Shown in pieces: positions 34,155 through 46,100 of a stretch of 64,000 bases of DNA. A program made the translations under genes and the position numbers. Numbering within the stretch: the first letter of the stretch is position 1; every line of letters begins with the position of its first letter. Below the pieces are notes generated by a model that worked only from the letters and a program-made list of their open reading frames with translations, was not told where the DNA came from and searched no databases. This DNA comes from Undaria pinnatifida (Eukaryota; Sar; Phaeophyceae; Laminariales; Alariaceae): NCBI GenBank assembly GCA_012845835.1, contig JABAKD010000016.1, positions 6,541,919-6,605,918 on the forward strand, written 5' to 3'.

Positions 34155-37100
34155 ATGGACTTTGACTGGGATGCACACGCCAGGAACTTTCTGCGAAGTC
34201 TTTTGCACCCAGGTTTGCCTGCACAATACCTCAAGGCGGATACACAGAGGGTGAGATTCGACCATATTTTCTAGGTAGTTCGAGCTCATGGCAGGGACGT
34301 CGGTTTGTACAACTATGATATACTTTTAGACTACAAGAGTACACAACGATTGTGGTAGCGCGCAATAGATACGCCCTGCCGCCGAGCCCACCTCCCTTTC
34401 GCGAGTACATGTGGGCTTGAGGCTTGACCCCGATCGTTCAGAACAGCCTTGCTCACGATCGACCTTCTTTGGGATTCAACTGTTGACACCACGTGTGTAC
34501 GGGTCAGAGTGTGCTGGGAAGGGTGTCATTAAGCTTTGTTTTCGCGCCGACTCCTTTCAAGGATGCTTACGTATGTACGTACCTGGTACGTCATGGTCGG
34601 TGCTGCTGTTACCCTTGTGTCAGTCAGTCAGTAGCCTTTACAAGACGTCACTCGTGCCGGATGACGGCGATGGTATCATGCGATGCGACCGACTGTTGAT
34701 ATTACTTGTATCGTACGGTGGTATCGTACGATGTTGCCGACAGGTCACCCTCGCCTATTTTTGCGTGGTTGGGCTGGACGTTCTCGGCAAGCTCGGCACC
34801 TGTTCGGAAGCTGGGAGGGCGGCTGTTATTGATTGGGTACTGGCGCAGTTCGTTCTCCCGGGCGACACAGGTATGGCACTGGCTGTGTGTGTTCTAGGGC
34901 GAGGGTTAGGATTAGTTTTTCCGTAAAACTGTCAGCAACGCGTTTTTGGGGCTTTTGAAGTCAACATGTACCCGAAGTAAATACGGACCTGATATCTCGT
35001 ACCTGGTAGGCTAGACTAGGCTAGACTATAAACTCGAAGACCCCGAGGATTTCTAGCCACATCCCGAAGGGGAACCTTGGACCTGGTATAGAAGATTTAC
35101 CACTCGTGGCGAAGAAGTTCTACGCAGCTGTCCACAGCAGTCGACAAGTCAACTGACCGAAGCTTTCGCGTCTTGTTTCGCCCACAAGCCCACGAGACTT
35201 GTACCTAGGGTGTATATCTGGTATGACAAGTATGCGAGCTGCTGCTGTGAACGGCGCATCCCAGCCGCTTTCCTCGCAGACACGCAGGCGCTTTGTCTGT
35301 CACTTGTTGTCTTCGCTCGATCTGTCCATGTGATCGCGCGTGAGCAATGCTGTACCGTACTTTTTGCGAAACTTCGTGTGTTTGATCGATATGGTGTTAT
35401 CAGGCCCGCGGTGGCAGCGGTGCGGATTTCGCGGTGGTGCGTTCGGCGGGAAAAGCTTCGTCAAAGCTGTCCAGGTAAAAAATTGGACCCGGTACTACAT
35501 TTTGAACTCGTATTACATGTGCAATGCATAACGTATGAATGACATGGCCAAATGTCAAATCATAGCAGGTGTCATGCCTGTGGTCGAAATTATCAGGGTA
35601 CTCCTCGGTGACGGTGTTCTACACGGCAACATCACGGTACATTAATGATATACAATAAGGCGGTAGTTCTTGAACGGCGAATGGTAACTGTGAAATTACA
35701 AATGATAAAATACAAAATACCGTAGTGCCTACCCAGCACCTGTGGTCTACAGCAAGCAACGAACCTGAACCGCTTTCTTCGCCTATTCTATTGGTCGTCC
35801 TCTCGGACCAGTGCAGAGTGTCGCAGGGCTCAGTGGCCAGTGGTACAGCATCTCGGTTTGTTCTGTTGACGACTTTGGGTCGATTCAGAACCATACCAAA
35901 CAGCAGCAGTACGACCACACGTTGCGTTGCTTGACGCGCGGCTTTGTGGGTTCAAAACGCTGTCCCCTCAGTTTGTTATCATGCAAGTACGTTGATGGCT
36001 ACCGACCACAGGAGGTCTTGAACTTCCTGACCCTTCTGTTCTTTTTTGTAGATTGAAGGCTAGGTCGATGTGGTCGTGTCCGTAAGCCACGAAACCGGCA
36101 CATCGCAGCTGTTACCCAACCTGAAACGCTGGCTTTTAACCCCCCCCCCCCCCCCCCCGGTCTAAATAATACGGCCATGCATGATAACGAGGCCCCCCGC
36201 TCCTCCAATCATGTTGATTCCGCCCCGCAATGGTCGAGCAAAGGTGGCAGATATTCCGGACTCGTACGGAAACAAAATCGACGGAAACGAAACCGACGGA
36301 AGCGAATTCGATGGGTCGTCGTCGGTACCTAGAGAGGATGAGATGGATGAGGGCAATTTGGCCATGACCTATTCAGCGCTAGCGACCCTGATAACGCTTG
36401 AAGCCGACCTGGCAAATGTTGACGGTGGGGCCATCGTGCGAGCGCTGGGCTCGCTACAGCACGAGGATGGAAGGTGAGGGGACAGGCAGGGGGTGACGTG
36501 GAGATAGTTTACCCAATGTCAGAATCGCATGCAAATGGGCCGGGTCGAAGGTTGTAGATGGACAAAACATTGGTTTCTGGCAGTTGTTAAGGCCGGTGTC
36601 TCAGCTAATAATTCGTGAACGGTATTCGGCAGGCGAACCCAAGAGCAAATTCCGTTTGAATCAAGGCAAAAAGGCGTTTGTAGTGGCATTATAGTGCAAC
36701 CCTTTTAGCATTGCACTGCTGTAATGGGGACAAAGCGCTCCCGGTTACTATAACATTAATAGGGTAGTTTTAGGAGTTGAAACATTGTTCATGTTTGTAA
36801 ATGCGCATAGCCAGCCTTCGTTGAACAGTCGACTGACCACCCGCGCGCTCGCTCTTTCGAACCCCTTCCGCCCGCCCATACGCCCCCTTCGCCCAACAGC
36901 TTCAAGGCGTCGCCGAGCGATCACACGTGCGACCTGCGCTTCACGTACTGCGCATGTGCCGTGTCGACGATTCTGGGAAACTGGGATGGGGTAGATCGAC
37001 CAAAGGCCGCCGCCTACATCGAAAGATGTTACGTGAGTAATTGGTGTCGAAAAGTATTGCCTGAGTACTCGGTATCGAAATAATCTACGTGAGTCGTTGG

Positions 37101-40100
37101 TATCGGAGAAGTGCTGTGAAAGGGCTTGGTTATCGAAAACGCCACGGTACATGAGTACTTGGTATCGAGGAAAATGCTCCGCGAGTACTTGGTGTCGAAA
37201 AAATGCTACCAGGTACATGAGTACTTGGTAAGAGTACATGCTAGAAGTTCTGGAAGCCATGGTCTTGTGCAAAGCTCTCACAAGCACGCTCCACGGTCAA
37301 AACGTAAAAAGTAGAAACAAGAGTTGATCGCTTGTTTATTTCCACGATTTCACGAATCCACGTTTTGAAGGAACCTCGGGCGCATGCTACCGTGCGGAAG
37401 GAGTGCTTTTTTTCCTGCGGCTCACTCTCTTGGGGAATACCTCACCCCCCCAAAAAAATGCCTCCAAGAAAAGATAAAAATGCAGCCCGATGGAGAAACC
37501 CGATAACATCGCGCACCTCGGACAGATAACGATCGAAATCATACAGATCATACAGATCGTGTACAGAGTGTATCCTCTGTCTGTCGTTCTGAGCTGTTGT
37601 GTAGGATCTGTATATAAACTGTACAGATCCAACCGTAGATTCAGTTTCCAGAACGTGCCGATTCGTACGGCTCCCACCCAGCAACATGAACTAGACCATA
37701 CAGATCGTGGGGGTCGGTGATCTACGTGTGTAATATTGTGAAACACAAGTGGTCTCCCAACGACATTGCCTCTTCTTTTCAGTTGAGAAACCTTGTCAAC
37801 CACAACCGTTTTGGCCATAAAGTGCTTTTCCTATCGCAACCAGCATCCTCGATGGTAGCAATCGCTGCCCATTCACGGCGTATCGATCCATTTTGTTGGC
37901 CTCAATTGCAGCCGTTTTCGCTCCACTTTCAGTACCCTTGTTTTCTTGGGTGTCGCTGCCGTTTCGTCGTATTTTCCACTCTGGTTGCCACAAAAAGCCA
38001 GGGCTTTGATGGTGGCATCGGGTTGGCACCAGGGAGAGAATCGTGCGGTGAGCTAAAACCAACCAAACCAAGTGGAAGGGTTGAACGTTTTTTTTTTTAA
38101 TCTGGGGTTTGTAGGGCGGTATTGGATCCTAATACATGGGACGCGTGTTTGATTCGGGGACACCTTAATCTGCGATAGAGCGAGTACGTTTTAGAATGGC
38201 TGTTTTTTTCAAGGCTTTTCACGGGTCGGGTCAAATCTCGCGGGTCGGGTCGGGTCGGGTCAGCTGACCCGACCCGACCCGTGAGAATTTCGAAACGTCT
38301 TGACCCGTCCCGACCCGACCCGACCCGACCCGACCCAACCCGACCCGACCCGACCCGACCCGGCCTGACCCGACCCGCGAGATTTTGGAAACCTCCTGAC
38401 CCGACCCGACCCGACCCGACCCACAACAATCCGGGTGACCCGCGAGATGCGGGTTTCATGCGGGTCAGGTCGACTTGACCCATGACATTTCTCACGGGTC
38501 AACGTCGAAAAGTCACAGGTCAAAGCATGTATACCTCGGTCGGTTGGTCCTTGGTCCCTCGTACTTTTCCCAGGACGTCGTGTACTATGGTTGTTTTTAC
38601 CGGTATTGTTTGCAGCAGCATTTTGTGGTGTGCGCGCGAAAAATGAGAAAGAAACCGCAACCCACACGCATGGGGAATTAGCCACGCCCGTAGCGCTAGA
38701 CCACCGAGTCGACCCGACGAGCGACCCGACGAGCGAGCTAGTTATCTACTATGCAGTCTCCGGCCCCGGTAAGCAGCCTAGCTGAGCCGCCTCCGGCAGC
38801 AAGTCCACAACTGGGGCGGTGGATCTGTGAACAGGGGCTGCGATCCGCGAGGATGCGTTGTCTGCTGCTGGTGCCTGCTGCTACCAGTGCCGTTGCTGCT
38901 GCTGCTGCTGCTGCTTCGACGACGACTGCCCTTGCCTTTTTACGTTTGGTCACAGTTCGTACTGGTATGACCGTATTATTACTACTGTTACGGCTTCGGC
39001 CGGCACGGGATTCGCGTCACACTGCATGCCTTGGTACCAGTAGCTAGGGGTACTGCCTGGTGATTGTCCTACTCGCTGTGATGACATATGATCGGAGCAT
39101 CGGCACGAGGGAGGCAGGAAGCGGTAGGTTTTGTATGATTTACGGATCCGCGGGTCGGACCCGCGGGGCGCCTGCACGGCAATGGCCCTCAGCTGCAAGT
39201 TTGAAAAAGGCGTATCCGCGGGTCAGATCCGCGGGTTTGACCCACGGGTCAGCCGAAAACAACTCGCGGGTCAAGCCACCATGACCCGCGAGTGACCCGT
39301 ATCTCGCGGGTCATGGCCCGACCCGACCCGCGAGATTTTGAAAACCTCTTGACCCGACCCGACCCGACCCGACCCGACCCGACCCGACCCGACCCGACCC
39401 GCGAGATTTTGAAACCCCTTGACCCCACCCGCGGGTCGGGTCATGACCCGTGAAAAGCCCTGGTATTTTTTACCGGTGGGTCGTAACAATATCCTGCGAA
39501 GTGACTCATTGGTACGCTCTCACGTAGACGTGTTTTTGAAGACCTACGAGTAAGCATGCGTCGTTGCCTGGTCCAATAAACCTTTCGTTCACACGCATTT
39601 ATACCGCGGTTTTGGTGGTCATCCCTTGCCACTGGTCATCTGTTGGCACAGTCTGTTGGTGCCTACGAGTAGTATACCTTGATTTTCGATGGAGTCGGAG
39701 CGGTGCAGGAAGCTGCCACATGCAGGCTACGGACCCTGGCGGGTTGGAGGTCAGCGGAGAGTGGTGCGCGTCAATGCACTAACAGACGCGTGCTACGATA
39801 TAGGGGTATGATACAGTACTAGCACTTTTGTGGCCACATTATTTCTCATTGACGGGGCCTCCTCAACTACTAGAAATTACTACCAATAGTAATTATACTA
39901 ACAAACTACCCAGTATGGCCTTTAATTGTCCAATGCTATCATCGTATACCTAGGGACAACCTGCAATAAGGTCGTTTTCCAATCGGCGGGCTATTGGCCG
40001 CGACTGTTTTCTCAACCATCTTGGCTTATAAATTCCGAATTCCTCCCTAAAAGTAATTTTTGCAGACTTTCACTCCAGATCGAAATACTTGCCACCCCCG

Positions 40101-43100
40101 CGCGCGCGCTAGAGAGCGCGCAACGGGCCGGCAACGCATCGCCAGCGTGGGCAGTGCCCCCCCCAAGCTGCTAGCGAAAAAACGGGGTGGATCGGTGGCC
40201 GCCTGCCCAGTAACGAGGCTGTTACAAACTCGACACATTTTCGCGAGTCGTACAAACAGCTGTGCTTCTGTTGTCGTGGCTCTATTAACAAGTGAATTCC
40301 GTATAAATTCCGAATTACGCGGACAAACCGTTTGTTGCAAAATACCGCTCGAGTTAGAAACACTTGCCACCCCCTGCGACCGCGAGAGAGCGCGCCGCGG
40401 GCGAGCACCACACCGCCAGCGTGGGCTGTGCCTACCCCACGCTGCTAGCGAAAAAAATGGACTGAATCGGCCGCTGTCTGCCGAAATACGAGCGTGTCAA
40501 AGAACTGTAGACATTTACGGAGTCGCCCGCGCGAGTGTTTTTGCTGTGGGGCTTCTAATTACGTCGTATGAATTCCAAATTACGCGGACAAACCGCTAGT
40601 TGCAGATTGTCACTCCCGATCGAAATACTTGCCACCCCCGAGCGCGCGCTGGGGGGCGCGATGCGGGCCGGCAACGCATCTCCGGCGTGTGCAGTGCCCC
40701 CTCCAACCTGCTAGCGAAGAAACGGACTGAATCGATCTGGGGTGGTAATCAGCAACTAGCGGTTTGTACGGAGGAATTCGGAATTCATCACACATGTATA
40801 CTTGTTAATAGAGGCACAACAACAATAGCACTACTATTGCTGTTTGTACGGCTCCCGAAATTGCCTCGAGTCGTTACTGGGCTGACAGCCACCGATCCAG
40901 TCCGTTTTTTCGCTAGCAGCGTCTGGTGGGCAAATCCCACCCCGGTGGGGCGGTGGCCGCCTGCGGCGCGCTCTCTCGCTATCGCGGGGGGGTGGCAAGT
41001 GTTTCGAATTCGAGTGGTATTTTACAAAAAACGGTTTGTTCGCGTAATTCGGAATTTATACGGCATTTACGTGTTAATAGAGGCATGACAACAGAATCAC
41101 TGCCGTTTGTACGGCTCGCGAAAATGTATCGAGATTTTAACAGCCTCGTTACTGGGCAGGCGGCCACCGATTCACCCCGTTTTTTCGCTAGCAGCTTGGA
41201 GGGGGCACTGCACACGCCGGAGATGCGTTGCCGGCTCGCATCGCGCCCCCTAGCGCGCGCTCGGGGGTGGCAAGTATTTCGATCGCGAGTGACAATCTGC
41301 AACTAGCGGTTTGTCCGCGTAATTCGGAATTCATACGACGTAATTAGAGGCCCCACAGCAAAAACACTCGTGCGGGCGACTCCGTAAATGTCTTCAGTTC
41401 TTTGACACGCTCGTATTTCGGCAGACAGCGGCCGATTCAGTCCATTTTTTTCGCTAGCAGCGTGGGGTAGGCACAGCCCACGCTGGCGGTGCGGTGCCCG
41501 CCCGCGGCGCGCTCTCTCGCGGTCGCAGGGGGTGGCAAGTGTTTCTGACTCGAGTAGTATTTTGCAACAAACGGTTTGTCCGCGTAATTCGGGATTTATG
41601 CGGCATTCACTTGTTAATAGAGCCACGACAACAGAAGCACAGCTGTTTGTGCGACTCGCGAAAATGTGTCGTGTTTTTAACAGCCTCGTTACTGGGCAGG
41701 CGGCCACCGATTCACCCCGTTTTTTCGCTCGCAGCTTGGGGGGGGCACTGGCACGCTGGCGATGCGTTGCCGGCCCGCTGCGCGCTCTCTAGCGCGCGCG
41801 CGGGGGTGGCAAGCATTTCGATCTGGAGTGACAATCTGCAAAAGTTACTTTTAGGGAGGAATTCGGAATTCATAAGCCAAAATGGTTGAGAAAACAGTCA
41901 CGGCCAATAGCCCGCCGATTGGAAAACGACCTTATTGCAGGTTGTCTCATACTCGTATATTGAGATTGTTCGTGAAGTTGCACTAATTGTGGGATGTTAT
42001 GCATCATTCGTACACCTATGATAGGCCATGAGTTTGTGGAGTTGCACTAATATTGTGGGATTTTATGTATCATTCATATATTTATGATAGCCCATGAGAT
42101 TGTGGAGTTGCACATTTCAGTTTGCCAAAAATGTCGGTGTTTGGGCGGGGTATAAAACCCCTGATGAGGAGCCTCGGAAATAGAAGGCGGGGCACCCCTG
42201 CCATACTACAGTATATTAGTAGCATGCGTCAACAGGGTAGTGTTTAGTGTGTTTAGTGTGTTTAGTGTGTTTAGTGCGTTTAGTGTGTTCAGTGTGTTTA
42301 GTGTGTTCAGTGTGTTTAGTGTGTTTAGTGTGTTTAGTGTGTTTTCGCCTTCTCTTAAAAGGTGGACGGTATTGTGCGAAGAACTACTCGTCCGCTTTGG
42401 CAAACACGATAATGCTCTCGTTATGATGCCTGGTATCATACGTGCTTTGTTTTTTGCTTAGCCTTCGCTAAGGCCCCAGGACGACTCTCGGCTGAATGCA
42501 AATAGTTGCTGTTGTTCGTTGCATAGCTTAAACTGTAACCCTTTTTACAACGGCACGCCATGTTTGGGAACGCCCTACTTGGGGTTAGTGTGGCATAATT
42601 TTTGCAGTGGTAAAAGGGTTATTAGCCGAATCGAGGTCACGAGAGGAATACGTGTCGGGATATCCTTTTAGGGAGTGGTGCTCTCTATTTTGACATGGAG
42701 AAGAGTTTCGTTAGGCGACACAGAAGCAATGCAGAGAAAACAAAGACAATCTACGCCTCAGATGTCACCTACATAAGGCATAAAAAAAAAACAGCGAAGC
42801 CACCACGCAGAAAGTCGGGCACGCTTTTTGAGGCAGAGAAGAGTTTCGTCAAGCGCCACGTAAGGAGTAGAAAAAAAAAAAAAACGATAAATAAATAACA
42901 GCAGAAAACAGTACCAGATTTATGTTTTTTTTACGCTTCACTCCTTACATGAAGCTTGGCGAACCTCTCCTCTGTCTCAAAGAGCGTGCCCGACTTTCTG
43001 CGTGATGGCTTCGCTAGTTTGTTTTTGTTTGCCTTATGCAGGTGGCATCTGAGGCGACTCTCAGCCTGCCCCATTTAGAACCGCACTCACGTTGTTGGAT

Positions 43101-46100
43101 ACAGACTACTTGGATTCAGAGTGGAACTTTTTTTTTTTTTCATGCGCGGTGAAAGGGTTGGTGGAAGCAATTGCTGTCATTCGTGGTATTGCTTCAGTTT
43201 GAAATCGAACTCACGAGTAGTCCGTGTCGGGATAACCTAAGGGAGCGATGCTCTACGCTGATCAACCGTGTTTTTCTATGTATGTTTCGTGGCGCGGAAT
43301 GGACCCCTTGTCTGGAACAGCGGGCCCGACGTTCTGCGCGGTGGCCTCGATGAAGCTGATGGGCACCCTCGACAGCATAGATGGTAGACGACGGGAAGGA
43401 CTGCTAGGGTGGTGCGTCAACCGGCAGGTGAGAGGCACGGCGCGCTGTTCTTCCGCTGTTGCCTCAACGACAGGACTGTAGGTTGGCCGAGTATGCTAAT
43501 CACTAATAGTAAGTCGCAGACTAGGTGTTAGTTGGGTAGGTATTACAGTTTGCATATTTTTTAGGAGTTTACGTTTTGTACCTGGCCGGTGTGTTCGTTC
43601 GTGGCTCGCCACGTAATCAATAGCGAGAAAGACTAGAGTCAATTTGCGATTTCCAACCTCTGTTCGGTGGGAAGAAGTGTAAAAATAATGTCGAAGCCGA
43701 CGACTGTCACAGTCGCAGCTCAACCAACCCAGTAATAAGTTAGGTCAGAAAAAAAACGTAGGAAAGCGTGTTTCTTAAACTGTTTTTTTCGCTGATTTTT
43801 TCGTGGGTTGGGTTGGCCTTGGATGTGCAACGTTCGACGGTTTCAATGCTATTTGTGATGCATATTTTCCTCCCACCTTCAACCCGACCAAAGTTGGTAC
43901 ATAGGGAGAATATATTATCGGGAAATTCTGCTGTAAATTCACTTTGGCGACCAATAACTAGCCGTCGAGTCCAGCCTACTCATAGCCCTGCTGAAAAGGC
44001 TTGTCCGTCTCTGCCCCCCATTAGTTGCAACAGCAACTACTTTTGCCCAGGATTATATGTTCATGTGTACGCTCTGTTGGGTCTTCCGGCCGCCAATTTT
44101 TGCCACCTCTTAGCTGTCGGCTATGTACCGTCTTCCGGACGTATTCCTTTATGTATTTATGTTTTCTCACTGTGGTTACATCCCATATTGTGGACAAGCT
44201 GTGGCAAAGTGTGTTGTCCCTTCTCCCTCCCCGGTACATGCCTTCATTTTTTGTCTCGCAGAGGGTTGATTCAGCGTTCCCACTGCTCGTCGGTTTTCAT
44301 CGAGTTTTGAGCACTCGTGCTCTCGCGCTCTCAGCGTTTTGTATGCCTTGCGCAATGTGAGTGGTATCACCACCCTCGCGGCGGGTGAACAAAGCCGTGC
44401 ACCTTCAGTTTCGGATTGTTTCCGGGCGGTCCGATGTCAAAGCCGAGCAGGATTGTATAGATAGTCCGCCAATAATAGCCCTTTGTGCTGGCATCGGATT
44501 TAGAAAGCTCAATTCGGGCGTAGCGCTTGTTGTGCAACATTTTTTTGGTCTTGCGTTATCCTCGCACATTTTTTCGAAGCCTGGATACAATGAAATCCAG
44601 CCATTTTTGTAGCGATTCTGGTGCAATTTCAGGACACCCTCCCGTCGCGACCCTCGTCTTTTTGTTATGGTTTTAGGGAATCGGATTCCAGGGCCGGCCC
44701 AACAAGGCGGACGATTGCTGCTGCTCTTTCTGGGTCGGCGCTACGCTCGCCCTGTTGGACGGGCTGCATCTGGTAGACGAAGCTAGGGCGCGGCAGTTCC
44801 ACGTCTCCTGCCAAGACAAAGTTCTCGGTTAGTTCACCTTTTGTTTTTACACCGCATGTACTTTCCGTCTGCTGGACGGAAGCCGTGGTCACAGGTGTCG
44901 TCCCTCCCCCCCCCCCCGGTCGCGCCTTCATTTTTGTCGCGGAGAGTGTGCAGCATTCCCAACCTGGTGTTCAATTTTCATCGAGTTTTTATTTTTTGCA
45001 CGATTCAGCCTTCCGGAACGCCACGGCCCCCTACTTGACCTGGAATGTACTGCTGCTGCCTCTACTTCGAGGATAGAAAGCTTTTCTTCGCGGATAGAGG
45101 GCTCTATTTCGTAGGTAGACAGCTGCTCAATCTTTTTTTTTTTACGTGCACGTTGCTCTGTCCGTTGAGCGCCCATCGATTTGATGCGCTGTCTGTAATG
45201 CTGCTACGGTTTCTGTAATGCTGCCGACCAAGGCTATGTTATGATGATGTTAGGATGATGTTATGATGATGATGTTATGATGATGATGTTACGATGATGT
45301 TAGGATGATGTTATGATGATGTTATGATGATGTTAGGATGATGTTAGGATGATGTTAGGATGATGTTATGATGGTGTTAGGATGATTTTACGATGATGTT
45401 ATGATGATGTTATGATGATGTTACGACGATGTTATGATCATGTTAGGATCATGTTAGGATCATGTTAGGATCATGTTAGGATCATGTTAGGATCATGTTA
45501 GGATCATGTTAGGATATGTTACGGCGATGTTATGATGATGTTATGATGATGTAATGATGATGTTGCGACGATGGTTTGATGATGTCATAATGATGTTTCG
45601 ACGATGTTATGATGATGTTATGATGATGTTATGATGATGTTATGATGATATGATGATGTTATGATGATGTTATGATGATGTTATGATGATGTTATGATGA
45701 TGTTATGATGATGTTATGATGATGTTATGATGATATACCCCGATTTCCACTGCCGGGATTGAGCTATCATACTATCATACTCGCACCAGTGGCTCTGTAC
45801 CTCACAGATCACACAACTCTAGGCCATTTTTGTTTTGGCGCAGTAGCTTACCTAATGCATTGCGGGTTCATGTAGAAACATACTGTAGCACACGAGCTGA
45901 AGACCGCAAACGAACGGGGGGTTCACTATCACTTGCGCGAGTGACCCCCAGCAACTGCAATGAAAAAAGCTTTAAAAAATCACCCCTCCACCGTGTCCTT
46001 GTTCTGCCCGGAATACATCACATAACATCACGGTCAATAGAGCCAATAGAGCCAAGAGGGCCAATAGGGCCAATAACAGTGTGGCAGCGTGGTGGTGCGG

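Noticed and set aside
34411-34926. 171-codon plus-strand ORF
   Set aside because: Only its last part, in frame with exon 2 of the geranylgeranyltransferase gene, is coding; the upstream part is intron 1.
40060-41707. ORFs of 130-180 codons on both strands that match each other
   Set aside because: Mirror images caused by the inverted arms; repeat units within an arm shift frame and no domain is recognisable.
42206-42461. NTL- and FSV-repeat proteins
   Set aside because: Translation of a 9-bp minisatellite.
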